Numbered from the stretch's first letter, positions 1 through 9,334 are shown. The stretch is 64,000 nt of DNA from Bacillus sp. ISL-18 (GCF_018613415.1 NZ_JAGGQG010000012.1:62001-126000), one strand, 5' to 3'. Program-made: numbers and translations. Notes: generated by a model from the sequence alone, not told the origin.

Positions 1-211
1 TCCTTTGCTCCTTTTCTTTAGCTTCGCTCGTTCTGTTCCAACTGCTTATGTATAAATTTGGATGATAACCCTCGTTTACTCTTATCTAATAGTACCATCT
101 TTGACACTTCGAAATATATAAATACTAAGGATATTTAATGGATTTTTCCCGATTTATCTTAGCGGATGTATGGGGATGATTTTAAAAAAATACGATCTAA
201 ATCGTCTAATT

Positions 212-241
212 TTGAATTTAATCCGGTTCTCACGCTATAAT
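212..241 (+). promoter_or_regulatory. sigma-A promoter of prfB
   Basis: TTGAAT (212-217) and a perfect TATAAT (236-241) are separated by 18 bp and lie about 57 bp before the prfB start. The remaining upstream sequence (1-211) shows no convincing gene; a 26-codon minus-strand reading frame ending near position 20 has no support. Confidence 0.7.
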
Positions 242-298
242 GGATAGGGACTAACTAATTCAAAAAGCAATGATTAATTTTTTTTAGAGGTGAAGAAA

Positions 299-1400
299 AT
301 GGAATTAGCAGAAATTCGGAATGAACTTGAAAAAACAGCTAAGACATTAGCGGACTTTAGGGGGTCTCTTTGACCTTGAAAATAAAGAAGCCAGAATCGC
401 AGAGCTAGATGATGAAATGCTTCATCCTGACTTTTGGAATGACCAAGAGAAGGCGCAGGCCGTGATCAGCGAAGCGAATGGTTTAAAAGATCAAGTGAAT
501 GAGTTCATGGAGTTAAATGACTCCTATGAGAATCTCGAGCTGACATATGAACTTGTAAAAGAAGAAAATGATGAAGAATTAAGGGCTGAACTTGAAGAAG
601 AGTTGGAACAACTAACCTCTCGTTTAAGCCAATTTGAGCTCCAGCTTCTTTTGAGTGAGGAATATGATAAAAATAATGCCATCCTCGAGCTCCACCCAGG
701 TGCGGGCGGGACAGAATCACAGGATTGGGGTTCGATGCTGCTTCGGATGTATACTCGCTGGGCGGAGAAGAAGGGTTTTAAGGTGGAAACGCTCGACTAT
801 CTTCCTGGTGATGAGGCGGGCATAAAGAGTGTGACCTTGTCGATTAAAGGACATAATGCCTATGGTTACCTAAAAGCAGAAAAAGGGGTTCACCGCCTTG
901 TGCGAATTTCGCCGTTTGATGCATCAGGCCGCCGTCATACTTCATTCGTATCCTGTGAAGTCATGCCTGAGTTTAATGAAGAAATTCAGGTCGAAATACG
1001 CACTGAGGATTTAAAAATTGATACGTACCGTGCTACTGGTGCAGGTGGACAGCATATCAATACAACCGATTCGGCAGTAAGGATTACCCACTTGCCAACG
1101 GGAGTGGTCGTGACCTGCCAATCGGAACGTTCACAAATTAAAAACCGTGAGTCAGCGATGAAAATGTTAAAAGCGAAGCTATATCAGCGGGAAATTGAGC
1201 GCCAGGAACAAGAGCTTTTGGAAATCCGTGGTGAACAAAAGGAAATTGGCTGGGGAAGTCAAATTCGTTCCTATGTCTTCCATCCTTATTCCATGGTAAA
1301 AGACCACCGGACGAGTACGGAAAGTGGAAATGTGCAGGCTGTTATGGACGGAGACTTAGATCAGTTTATTAATGCCTATCTGCGTTCAAGAATTTCATAA
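299..1400 (+). CDS. prfB: Peptide chain release factor 2 (RF2), with programmed +1 frameshift
   Basis: RF2 recognises UGA and UAA stop codons in the ribosomal A site and triggers peptide release. The gene starts at ATG 299 after AGAGGTGAA; 24 codons are read to an in-frame TGA at 371-373, then translation shifts +1 and continues at GAC 372, giving 366 residues, the usual length. The stop-recognition SPF motif is followed by DASGRRH, and the catalytic GGQ lies in [11 protein letters not shown] naive reading frame from ATG 417 loses the N-terminus. secA, the usual upstream neighbour, is not in the window. The frameshift makes synthesis autoregulated by RF2 level. Confidence 0.97.
357..374 (+). 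promoter_or_regulatory. RF2 programmed +1 frameshift site
   Basis: An internal Shine-Dalgarno-like AGGGGG sits just before the slippery CTT (368-370) and TGA (371-373) followed by C, the classical CTT-TGA-C arrangement of RF2 genes. When RF2 is scarce the ribosome slips from CUU to UUU and continues in the +1 frame. Seen directly in the sequence; mechanism is established for bacterial prfB. Confidence 0.95.
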
Positions 1401-1406
1401 TCATCA

Positions 1407-1446
1407 AGCCTTTGCCGAGATGTTTCGGCAAAGGCTTTTCTTTTTC
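1407..1446 (+). terminator. Rho-independent terminator of prfB
   Basis: A 12-bp stem, 1407-1418 with 1424-1435, is followed by TTTTCTTTTTC. It lies 7 bp after the prfB stop. Confidence 0.9.
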
Positions 1447-1601
1447 ATGAAACAATGAAGAAAGGTACATTCTAATGGAGAATGGAGAAACATCTTGTAA
1501 CACTTTATCACGTTAACTCAATGCCATTTACACCCCTATTTATCAAATGCTATACTCACTTTCGGTTCATTTATCTGGAAAGAAAATAGAGGAGAATTTG
1601 T

Positions 1602-2468
1602 ATGAATGTTTTAAGCAATTTAACACATAAGTATCCGAAATGGAGTATAACAGTTGATTACATTTACGTGTTAGTGGGAGCGGCAATTATTGCGTTAACT
1701 TTTAATGTGTTTTTACTGCCTAACCAAGTAGCTTCAGGAGGAGTCAGTGGGATTAGTACGATTTTTAAAGCTGTTTTTGGATGGGAACCGGCCTTTGTTC
1801 AATGGGCTTTTAATATCCCGTTATTTATTGCCGGTGTTATTTTTTTAGGAAAGCAATTCGGTGTCAAAACACTTGTTGGCACGATTTTTCTGCCGTTTGT
1901 CGTTTTTCTGACGAAACACTTAGAACCATGGACCCATGATGCCCTGCTAGCGGCGTTATTCGGGGGGATTGGCGTAGGCCTGGGGCTTGGGATTGTCTTC
2001 CGTGGAAATGCCTCGACAGGCGGTACTGACTTGGCGGCTCAAATCATCAATAAATATACTGGCTTTACCCTCGGGAGATGTGTGGTCATCATTGATGGAT
2101 TAATTGTACTAACCGCTGCGGTTGTTTTTGATATTGAAAAAGGCTTGTATGCGTTAATAGCCCTCTATGTGACAAGCAAAACGATTGACCTTGTCCAGGT
2201 TGGCTTTGGACGTTCGAAAATGGCCATGATTATTACGAATAACCAAGAAGAAGTTAGAGAAGGAATCTTGAATAAAATTGACCGTGGCGTGACAAAACTA
2301 TCAGCATATGGTGGTTTTACAGACCATGAACGGCCAGTGCTTATGTGCGTGGTAGATCAAACGGAGTTCACAAAATTGAAACATTTAGTTCAATCTATTG
2401 ATCCATCTGCATTTGTCATTGTAATGGATGCGGCTGAAGTACTTGGTGAAGGTTTCAAACGCGCATAA
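1602..2468 (+). CDS. yvjA: YitT-family membrane protein (YvjA-like)
   Basis: A 288-residue integral membrane protein of the YitT family. About five or six hydrophobic segments fill residues 15-185 (YitT membrane domain, with the GNASTGGTDL motif), and the C-terminal 90 residues form a soluble DUF2179-type domain. The function of the family is not established; a transport role is only presumed. Position between prfB and cccB matches the yvjA locus of Bacillus subtilis. Start ATG 1602 follows AGAGGAGAA. Confidence 0.85.
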   Translation: MNVLSNLTHKYPKWSITVDYIYVLVGAAIIALTFNVFLLPNQVASGGVSGISTIFKAVFGWEPAFVQWAFNIPLFIAGVIFLGKQFGVKTLVGTIFLPFVVFLTKHLEPWTHDALLAALFGGIGVGLGLGIVFRGNASTGGTDLAAQIINKYTGFTLGRCVVIIDGLIVLTAAVVFDIEKGLYALIALYVTSKTIDLVQVGFGRSKMAMIITNNQEEVREGILNKIDRGVTKLSAYGGFTDHERPVLMCVVDQTEFTKLKHLVQSIDPSAFVIVMDAAEVLGEGFKRA

Positions 2469-2523
2469 GATTGGTATAATAGTACATTGATGGAAACTTT
2501 TTCTCATAAAAGGAGGTAATGTG

Positions 2524-2877
2524 ATGAAGCAAAAACTGTTAGCCCTATTACTGGGAACCTCTCTTGTAATGGGACTTGCTGCCTGTGGCGGAGGCAATGA
2601 TAACAAAAAGGATACGTCTAAAGATAATGGCGGCGGCACAACGGAAACCTCAAATGCCAGTGACGCCCAAAAAATCTATGACCAAAAGTGCTCGAGCTGT
2701 CACGGCGGTGATATGAAGGGTGCAATGGGTCCGAACTTAACTAAGGTTGGTTCAAAGTATTCCAAAGCTGAAATTCTCGACATTCTTAAAAACGGTAAAG
2801 CAGGCGGAATGCCTGCAAAAGTGGTTACGGGCGACGATGCCAATACCATGGCAACATGGCTTGCAGGAAAGAAATAA
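2524..2877 (+). CDS. cccB: Cytochrome c-551, membrane-anchored lipoprotein
   Basis: A small c-type cytochrome that carries electrons on the outer face of the membrane, probably to a terminal oxidase. A lipoprotein signal peptide ends with lipobox LAAC (about residues 18-21), followed by a low-complexity Gly/Asn/Lys/Thr linker and one haem domain with the covalent haem motif CSSCH and a distal Met in GGMPAK. The start is set at ATG 2524, 7 bp after AGGAGG (2511-2516); GTG 2521 is closer and less likely. Locus order yvjA-cccB-ftsE is the conserved Bacillus one. A TATAAT at 2475-2480 may be its promoter but no good -35 box accompanies it. Confidence 0.93.
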   Translation: MKQKLLALLLGTSLVMGLAACGGGNDNKKDTSKDNGGGTTETSNASDAQKIYDQKCSSCHGGDMKGAMGPNLTKVGSKYSKAEILDILKNGKAGGMPAKVVTGDDANTMATWLAGKK

Positions 2878-2888
2878 GAATTGAGGAA

Positions 2889-2921
2889 AACGTTCTGTTG
2901 TTTGTAAACAGGGCGTTTTTT
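2889..2921 (+). terminator. Terminator of cccB
   Basis: An 11-bp stem with two G-U pairs (2889-2899 with 2907-2917) is followed by a T run. Confidence 0.8.
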
Positions 2922-3019
2922 ATTTGTATAATTGATTTAGAATAGTAAGAAATTTGTCAAGATAGGCGTCTCTTGAAAAGAAACTGTAATATTTTTACCG
3001 TTTTATTAGCAGATTATGA

Positions 3020-3028
3020 TGTTATAAT
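3020..3028 (+). promoter_or_regulatory. Extended -10 promoter of ftsEX
   Basis: TGTTATAAT is a perfect extended -10 element about 100 bp before ftsE. No clear -35 is seen, which is usual for extended -10 promoters. The leader between it and ftsE is AT-rich and contains nothing else I recognise. Confidence 0.55.
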
Positions 3029-3129
3029 AAAAACATGCAAGATTATGCACGTATTATTTGTTTTTTTGGCCCAATCTGTAAAAATACGAAGATTAATGTC
3101 GAATAATCTTCGATAATAGGTGATAATGA

Positions 3130-3816
3130 ATGATAGAACTACTAGATGTATATAAGAAGTATCCGAATGGTGTAACAGCTATTAATGGTATAGATGTCCG
3201 AATTAATCAGGGCGAATTTGTTTATGTCGTTGGACCAAGTGGTGCCGGTAAATCAACCTTCATTAAAATGATGTACCGTGAAGAAGTACCGTCAACTGGT
3301 ACGATTACGATGAATGGCGTCAACCTTGCCAAATTAAAAATGAAAAAGGTACCGATATTTAGAAGGAATTTAGGCGTCGTGTTCCAAGACTTTAAACTCC
3401 TCCCGTCCTTAACGGTTTATGAAAATGTGGCCTTTGCCCTTGAGGTTATTGAGGCACAGCCAAAATTTATCCGCAAACGGGTAATGGAAGTACTCGATCT
3501 TGTCGGCTTAAAGCATAAAATTAAAATGCTGCCAACAGAGCTATCCGGCGGGGAACAACAGCGTGTATCGATTGCCCGTTCCATCGTCAACTCGCCAAAG
3601 GTTGTGATTGCCGATGAGCCAACGGGTAACCTGGATCCAGATACATCATGGGAAATTATGAAAATTTTTGAAGAAATCAACAACAGAGGAACCACTGTTG
3701 TAATGGCAACGCATAACAGAGAGATCGTCAATACATTAAAACATCGCGTCATTGCTATTGAAGGCGGTAAGATTGTTCGTGATGAGCAAAGAGGTGAATA
3801 CGGTTATGAAAATTAG
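3130..3816 (+). CDS. ftsE: Cell division ABC ATPase FtsE
   Basis: ATPase subunit of the FtsEX complex, which uses ATP hydrolysis to activate a periplasmic or extracellular murein hydrolase through FtsX rather than to transport a substrate. Walker A GPSGAGKST (about residues 36-44), ABC signature LSGGEQQ and Walker B VIADEPTG are intact, and the 228-residue length is normal. The start at ATG 3130 has a modest AGGTGA site. ftsX overlaps its end by 11 bp, so the two are translationally coupled. Confidence 0.96.
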   Translation: MIELLDVYKKYPNGVTAINGIDVRINQGEFVYVVGPSGAGKSTFIKMMYREEVPSTGTITMNGVNLAKLKMKKVPIFRRNLGVVFQDFKLLPSLTVYENVAFALEVIEAQPKFIRKRVMEVLDLVGLKHKIKMLPTELSGGEQQRVSIARSIVNSPKVVIADEPTGNLDPDTSWEIMKIFEEINNRGTTVVMATHNREIVNTLKHRVIAIEGGKIVRDEQRGEYGYEN

Positions 3817-4699
3817 AACAGTTGGCCGTCACGCCCGAGAAAGTTTAAAAAGTATTAAAAGAAACGGCTGGATGACTTTTGCGTCCGTTGGTGCCGTTAC
3901 GGTTACCTTAATCTTAGTGGGTGTCTTTTTCGCCATTATGATGAATCTTAACAGGGTAGCGCAAACAATTGAACAAGACGTAGAAATTCGTGTGCACATA
4001 GACGTTGCCGCTTCTAAACAAGATCAGCAAACGTTGAAAAACGAGATTGATAGTATACCAGAAGTAAAAAGTATTCAATTCTCACCAAAAACGCAGGAAC
4101 TAGATAACCTCGTCAAGAGTCTTGGTGAGGATGGTAAAGCGTTTAAGCTTTTTGAACAGGATAATCCGCTAAATGATGTCTTTATCGTCAAAACAAAAGA
4201 TCCGGCAGATACGATGAAAGTGGCAAAGTTGATTGAAAAAGACAACTTTGTCGCAAAGGTTAAATACGGTCAGGGCAAGGTTGAAAAATTATTTAAATTT
4301 ATCAATGCAGCCCGAAATGTGGGGATTGTCCTCGTTATTGGATTGTTCTTTACGGCTATTTTCTTAATCTCCAATACAATTAAAATTACAATTATTGCGA
4401 GACGAAGAGAAATTAAGATTATGAGGTTAGTAGGAGCAACGAATACGTTTATTCGCTGGCCGTTCTTTTTAGAAGGTTTATGGCTCGGCATTATCGGCTC
4501 GATTTTACCAATTGTCCTGATCTCGATTGCATACTATCGTGCTTATGATTATATCGGTCCTAAGCTTGCTGGTACCTTTATCAAGATCTTGCCGTTTAAC
4601 CCATTTATGTACCAAGTTTCAGGCATTTTGATTTTAATGGGTGCCCTGATTGGTGTATGGGGCAGTGTCATGTCCGTACGTAAATTCTTAAGAGTGTAA
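3806..4699 (+). CDS. ftsX: Cell division membrane protein FtsX
   Basis: Membrane partner of FtsE. The chosen start ATG 3806 follows AGAGGTGA and gives 297 residues, the normal size; a longer upstream reading frame lies inside ftsE and is rejected. One transmembrane segment lies near residue 30, then an extracellular domain (about 55-170) that contacts the hydrolase, then three C-terminal membrane segments. The gene immediately downstream encodes an M23 coiled-coil hydrolase, its likely partner. Confidence 0.95.
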   Translation: MKIRTVGRHARESLKSIKRNGWMTFASVGAVTVTLILVGVFFAIMMNLNRVAQTIEQDVEIRVHIDVAASKQDQQTLKNEIDSIPEVKSIQFSPKTQELDNLVKSLGEDGKAFKLFEQDNPLNDVFIVKTKDPADTMKVAKLIEKDNFVAKVKYGQGKVEKLFKFINAARNVGIVLVIGLFFTAIFLISNTIKITIIARRREIKIMRLVGATNTFIRWPFFLEGLWLGIIGSILPIVLISIAYYRAYDYIGPKLAGTFIKILPFNPFMYQVSGILILMGALIGVWGSVMSVRKFLRV

Positions 4700-4705
4700 T
4701 TTTTT

Positions 4706-4734
4706 AAGGAAGGACGACTCATTTGTCCTTCCTT
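4706..4734 (+). terminator. Hairpin after ftsX
   Basis: A perfect 10-bp stem (4706-4715 with 4725-4734) follows ftsX, but no T run comes after it on the plus strand. It could be a weak terminator or an mRNA-stabilising hairpin separating ftsX from the hydrolase gene. Confidence 0.45.
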
Positions 4735-4802
4735 CAATCATGAGTAAAGCAGGGCCAGCAACGATTTACCTGTAAATAGAGAGACGGAGGGAACAACCGG
4801 TT

Positions 4803-6146
4803 ATGAGGAAATCAATAGTTACCCTTGCCGTGACGGCAACGGTAGGGTTTGGAACCATTTTTGGAGGAACATCTGTTAGAACAGAAGCTGCCTCTATTTC
4901 CAGCTTAAAGGGTGAGCAGAACAAAATTCAAGAACAGCGCTCCGATATCAATTCCACTATTAATCAGAAAAGCAATCAGATTACGGATCTACAGAATCAG
5001 CAGGCAGATGTAAAAGATGAAATTACTAGATTAGATAAGGCTATTGCTGACTCAACCAATAAAATTAATGAAACAACCGCTAAATTAGAAAGTACCAAAG
5101 CTGAAATTCTGGAACTTCAAGGCGAAATGGAAGTTATTAAAGACCGGATTGAGAAACGTAATATCCTCTTAAAAGACAGAGCACGCAGTTATCAGGAAAC
5201 AGGCGGTGTCGTTAACTATCTGGATGTTTTAATGGGTTCCACCAGTTTTAGTGATTTTGTTGGCCGTGCCAATGCAGTTGTAACGATTATGCAGGCTGAC
5301 CAGGCTATCTTAAAAGAGCACGAGGCAGATAAGCAGGCTTTGGAAACAAAACAGAAGCAAGTTCAAGCCAATCTTGCCAACATCGAAAAAATGGCCGCAG
5401 ACTTACAAACCTTAAAACAACAATTAAATGTTCAAAAGGCAGATAAGGATAAATTATTAGCGAGCCTGAAGGATCAAGAAAATGAGGTCCACGAGGGCTT
5501 AATGGATTTACAAGAACAAGATGCCCTTCTTGCTGCTCAACAAACAGCCATTCAACAAGCATTTAAAATGGAGCAGGAAGCCCAAGCGAAAGCGGCTGCT
5601 GAAGCCGCAAAGGCAGCAAAAGCAGCAGCAGAAGCTGCTAAGCGTCAGGCAGCAAGCAGCCACAGCAGCAGTAGTAGTAGTAGTAATACAAGTTCTAGCA
5701 GTAGTTCTGGACTTGTTAGTTCCGGATCGACGCCTGGTGTATCCAGCGGTTATTGGACACAGCCTGCTGTCGGCTATTTAAGCTCTGGATTTGGAACACG
5801 AGGCAGTGAAAGGCACGTCGGTGTAGACATTGCCAATCGTACAGCAGTACCAATTGTTGCTGCTGCTGACGGTGTCGTCATTCGATCCTATTTATCTAGC
5901 ACTTACGGAAATTGTATCTTTGTCTCCCACTCTATTAATGGACAAGTTTATACGACTGTCTATGCTCATATGACCACACGTTTGGTCGGCGGCGGCGCCG
6001 TTGTGAAAAAAGGCCAGCAAATTGGTGTGATGGGTAACACAGGTGCGTCTCATGGCCAGCACTTACACTTTGAACTTCATAAAGGTCCGTGGACACAGGA
6101 TAAGCGCTTTGCGATTAATCCTGTCGGCATTGTGCCATTACCATAG
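4803..6146 (+). CDS. Secreted coiled-coil M23 peptidoglycan hydrolase
   Basis: A 447-residue secreted murein hydrolase, probably the effector of FtsEX. A signal peptide occupies about residues 1-28. Residues 30-250 are a long coiled coil of PcsB/CwlO N-terminal type. An Ala/Lys-rich and then a Ser-rich linker (about 255-310) leads to a C-terminal M23 (LytM-like) endopeptidase. Zinc ligands are all present: H and D in RHVGVDIAN and HLH in HGQHLHFE, so it should be catalytically active, unlike EnvC activators. In B. subtilis the FtsEX partner is the NlpC/P60 enzyme CwlO; here the catalytic domain differs although the coiled coil is similar. Direct position after ftsX supports the link. Confidence 0.9.
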   Translation: MRKSIVTLAVTATVGFGTIFGGTSVRTEAASISSLKGEQNKIQEQRSDINSTINQKSNQITDLQNQQADVKDEITRLDKAIADSTNKINETTAKLESTKAEILELQGEMEVIKDRIEKRNILLKDRARSYQETGGVVNYLDVLMGSTSFSDFVGRANAVVTIMQADQAILKEHEADKQALETKQKQVQANLANIEKMAADLQTLKQQLNVQKADKDKLLASLKDQENEVHEGLMDLQEQDALLAAQQTAIQQAFKMEQEAQAKAAAEAAKAAKAAAEAAKRQAASSHSSSSSSSNTSSSSSSGLVSSGSTPGVSSGYWTQPAVGYLSSGFGTRGSERHVGVDIANRTAVPIVAAADGVVIRSYLSSTYGNCIFVSHSINGQVYTTVYAHMTTRLVGGGAVVKKGQQIGVMGNTGASHGQHLHFELHKGPWTQDKRFAINPVGIVPLP

Positions 6147-6150
6147 CAGA

Positions 6151-6184
6151 AAAAGGAAGAGACCAACAGGTTTCTTCCTTTTTT
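6151..6184 (+). terminator. Terminator of the M23 hydrolase gene
   Basis: A stem AAAAGGAAGA (6151-6160) pairs with TCTTCCTTTT (6173-6182) and is followed by more T-rich sequence. Confidence 0.75.
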
Positions 6185-6326
6185 ACTTTTTTCCGATTCA
6201 TGCGTCCCTCTCGCTTTTCTAATCATAACTCGTCCATTCCTTACATATAAGTTAATAATCGGGCAGGGGTTCGGTTGAATTTGACGAATCGAAGGACAGG
6301 CATTTTTTACTTGAGGAGGATTCAGG

Positions 6327-7781
6327 ATGAATCGTAGATGGATGGCCCTGTTAATGACAGGTTCACTGCTGACAGGAGCAGGGGGAACTTATGCGGGAAT
6401 GACTTATTTTAATAAAACAGATGCTGCAGCAAAATTGGAACAAGCAGTCAGTCCAAAAGAAAAAGCGGCAGCTACTGAGGCAAATGCTGATAATCTTGTA
6501 AAGGTCGAACAGGCTTATGAACTCATTTCAAGCCGTTATGTCGAAAAGGTAGACCATGACCAATTGGTGGAAGGGGCCATTCAGGGGATGCTTTCCGTTT
6601 TAAAGGATCCGTACTCGGTTTATATGGACAAGGATACAGCGAAGCAATTCACCCAAACTTTATCATCATCCTTTGAAGGGATAGGTGCCGAGGTCGGCAT
6701 GGTAGATGGGAAAATTGTTATTGTGTCGCCTTTTAAAAATTCACCGGCTGAAAAAGCTGGCATCAAACCAAATGACCAAATTTTAAAAGTGAATGGAAAA
6801 AGTGTCGAGGGCCTCGATTTAAATAAAGCTACCCTCAAAATTCGTGGAAAAAAAGGAACCACGGTTGAACTAGAGATCGCTAGAAAAGGCTTAAAAGAAC
6901 CGTTGAGCATTGATGTGAAACGTGATGAAATTCCACTTGAGACCGTTCATTCTTCGATCAAAAAACAGGATGGCAAAAAGATTGGCTATATTGAAATCAC
7001 CTCGTTCTCCGAGGATACCGCTGCTGATTTTAAGAAAGACCTAAAGGCCCTTGAGAATGATCATATAAAAGGGTTGGTCCTTGATGTACGCGGTAATCCT
7101 GGCGGCTTATTAGATAGTGTCGGAGAAATCTTAAAAGAGTTCGTTCCAAAGGATAAACCATATGTACAAATTGAGCAGCGTAACGGTGAGAAACAACGCT
7201 TCTTCTCAACCCTTTCTAAGAAAAAGGATTATCCAGTCCTTGTCCTTGTTAACAAAGGCAGTGCGTCTGCATCTGAAATCCTGGCAGGTTCTCTTCAGGA
7301 GGCGGACGGATATAAGCTTGTTGGGGAAACCACGTTTGGCAAAGGGACTGTCCAGCAGGCCATTCCAATGGGGGATGGCAGCAATATTAAGCTGACATTG
7401 GCTAAGTGGCTGACCCCGGATGGAAACTGGATTCACAAGAAAGGGATCAAACCGGATGTTGCCATTAAGCAGCCGGCCATCTTTAATACCCATCCAATTC
7501 AAGTCAGTAAGCCAATAGTGGAAGATATGAACAATGAACAAGTCAAGAATGCTCAAGAAATATTAGACGGATTGGGATTTGAACCGGGCCGGAAGGATGG
7601 TTATTTTAGTGAGGAAACCAAGGTAGCAGTAAAGGTCTTCCAACAGGAATATAATCTGCCGTCTACTGGAAAGATTGATGAAAGGACAGCGGCTAAGCTG
7701 GAAGAGGCAGCAGTAAAGGAAATGAAAAAAGAGAAAAATGATTTGCAGCTGAAAATGGCGCTAAAATTAATAACGAAATAA
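6327..7781 (+). CDS. ctpB: Carboxy-terminal processing serine protease CtpB (S41)
   Basis: A 484-residue S41 protease anchored by an N-terminal hydrophobic segment (about 7-27). A PDZ domain (about 110-190) precedes the catalytic domain with nucleophile Ser in GSASASE and general base Lys in FGKGTVQ, and a C-terminal peptidoglycan-binding domain (about 400-470) localises it to the wall. In B. subtilis CtpB cuts SpoIVFA to fire the sigma-K checkpoint during sporulation; whether this copy has that role is inferred from synteny with ftsX and minJ. ATG 6327 follows GAGGAGG. Confidence 0.92.
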   Translation: MNRRWMALLMTGSLLTGAGGTYAGMTYFNKTDAAAKLEQAVSPKEKAAATEANADNLVKVEQAYELISSRYVEKVDHDQLVEGAIQGMLSVLKDPYSVYMDKDTAKQFTQTLSSSFEGIGAEVGMVDGKIVIVSPFKNSPAEKAGIKPNDQILKVNGKSVEGLDLNKATLKIRGKKGTTVELEIARKGLKEPLSIDVKRDEIPLETVHSSIKKQDGKKIGYIEITSFSEDTAADFKKDLKALENDHIKGLVLDVRGNPGGLLDSVGEILKEFVPKDKPYVQIEQRNGEKQRFFSTLSKKKDYPVLVLVNKGSASASEILAGSLQEADGYKLVGETTFGKGTVQQAIPMGDGSNIKLTLAKWLTPDGNWIHKKGIKPDVAIKQPAIFNTHPIQVSKPIVEDMNNEQVKNAQEILDGLGFEPGRKDGYFSEETKVAVKVFQQEYNLPSTGKIDERTAAKLEEAAVKEMKKEKNDLQLKMALKLITK

Positions 7782-7787
7782 ACTCGG

Positions 7788-7814
7788 CAGAGGCTTTAAG
7801 CCTCTGTTTTTTTT
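7788..7814 (+). terminator. Terminator of ctpB
   Basis: A 9-bp stem CAGAGGCTT / AAGCCTCTG is followed by eight T residues. Confidence 0.92.
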
Positions 7815-7854
7815 GTGGGAACCATCAGGGGGTTCATTTCATTTATGGGATGGC

Positions 7855-7971
7855 GGAAAAAGTGTCCAATTTCGTGGAATTATCAAGAATTTCCACGGAA
7901 ATAGTCGCAGATTCTGCGGAAATGCTCCACAAATTGACGGAATTCCTCCAAAAATGAGCGGAATCGGCACC
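7855..7971 (+). repeat. 21-bp periodic intergenic array A
   Basis: Motif GGAA recurs at 7855, 7876, 7897, 7918, 7939 and 7960, exactly 21 bp apart, usually preceded by a YRC-type triplet. The sequence between is degenerate, so only the period and the GGAA core are conserved. The array fills the 330-bp gap between ctpB and minJ after the terminator. The rest of the gap (7972-8110) is AT-rich and presumably holds the minJ promoter, which I cannot place. Confidence 0.85.
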
Positions 7972-8110
7972 GTGTGAGGACAAAATGACGAATTTTCCTT
8001 ACTTCTAAAAACTAGCAATTTGTTTTATGTTAGTAATTTGGTAAAATAAAGTTTAAGAGATTTTTATTTCATATTTTTAAGAAATTTTTAATAGAGGCAG
8101 GTGGCAGGAA

Positions 8111-9304
8111 ATGGTAGAAATGTGGCTTGTGGAAGTATTAAAAGGGGCAGGCAGGTTCTTTCTTCATCCTGTTTTATACTATCTCGTTTTCCTTGCCGGG
8201 ATATTAGGTGTCAAACGGGTAAAACGTGAACGGAAAAATTTTCATATACGGGCAGAAGATGCCTATTTTGAACTTCGACAGCTATTTCCAATCGGAATGG
8301 TCATTGGGCTCATTCTGTCGGTCTTCACGATAGCCGCGGGAATCGCTGTACCATTTGCCGCAATCATACTGATTGCCGGTTTCACGCTGATCTGGTCATT
8401 AACAACCAATATACGGTTGATGTCACCAGCATATACACTTGGGGCCTCCTTTTTCGCTATCATTATGATTGCGCAAAATAATTGGTCGATACCTCTGTTT
8501 TCAAAGGCGTTTTCTTCGATTGATAATAAAGTCTATCCATCATTAGTAGTTATTCTGGGATTATTGTTAGTTGCCGAGGGCATCTTAATTTTTAAAAATG
8601 CCAGCAAAGGTTCTTCCCCTAAGCTTGCAAAAAGTAAGCGCGGCCAAGTGGTTGGTGTCCATGAAGTCAAGCGGCTATGGATGGTGCCTTTGTTCCTGCT
8701 GATTCCTGGGAATGCCTTGCATCTTCCTTTTGAATGGTGGCCAGTCTTCCATTTGGGGGCAAAGGAGTATTCCTTGATTTTTGTACCGTTTGCAATTGGG
8801 TTTCATCAGCAAATTAAAGGCATGCTCCCAAAAGAGTCGATTCAGCTCCATGGGCGCCGGGTCATTGTTCTTGGGGTTGTGATTTCATTGCTTTCGCTTG
8901 CCGGTTATTGGTATCCGTTGTTTTCGATTGTTGTCGCAGCATTAGCTGTCATTGGCCGGGAACTACTAGCATTAATCGCCTATTTGAAGGATGACAGCAG
9001 AGCTTCGTATTTTTCTAAGAAGAATAACGGTGTGATGATTATTGGGATTATTCCGGAATCTCCGGCGAGTAAAATGGGCCTTCAGGTCGGGGAAATTATT
9101 TCGAAGACCAACGGGGTTATAGTCCGCGATGAACAAACCTTTTATGAAGCATTGCAAAAAAACCGCGCCCACTGTAAGCTCGAGGTTTTCGACACAAACG
9201 GCGAAATCCGCTTTGTGCAGCGCGCACTGTATGAGGGAGACCATCACGAGCTCGGCGTTCTGTTTGTGCAGGGGGACCGGAAGTTTGATGAAAAAATCTG
9301 CTAG
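8111..9304 (+). CDS. minJ: Cell division topological determinant MinJ
   Basis: MinJ bridges DivIVA at the poles and septum to MinD, positioning the MinCD inhibitor. The 397-residue length matches B. subtilis MinJ. Roughly eight hydrophobic segments occupy residues 15-300, and the C-terminal 90 residues form a PDZ domain (starting near GIIPESPASKMGLQVGE). Synteny with ctpB and ftsEX supports the call. ATG 8111 follows a weak GGCAGG ribosome site. Confidence 0.9.
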   Translation: MVEMWLVEVLKGAGRFFLHPVLYYLVFLAGILGVKRVKRERKNFHIRAEDAYFELRQLFPIGMVIGLILSVFTIAAGIAVPFAAIILIAGFTLIWSLTTNIRLMSPAYTLGASFFAIIMIAQNNWSIPLFSKAFSSIDNKVYPSLVVILGLLLVAEGILIFKNASKGSSPKLAKSKRGQVVGVHEVKRLWMVPLFLLIPGNALHLPFEWWPVFHLGAKEYSLIFVPFAIGFHQQIKGMLPKESIQLHGRRVIVLGVVISLLSLAGYWYPLFSIVVAALAVIGRELLALIAYLKDDSRASYFSKKNNGVMIIGIIPESPASKMGLQVGEIISKTNGVIVRDEQTFYEALQKNRAHCKLEVFDTNGEIRFVQRALYEGDHHELGVLFVQGDRKFDEKIC

Positions 9305-9334
9305 GTTTAACGATTTGTTTATAGCTATTTATTA

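Noticed and set aside
1-120. 26-codon minus-strand frame at the window start
   Set aside because: No ribosome site or family resemblance; cannot be supported.
417-1400. prfB starting at ATG 417
   Set aside because: This ignores the programmed frameshift; the true start is 299.
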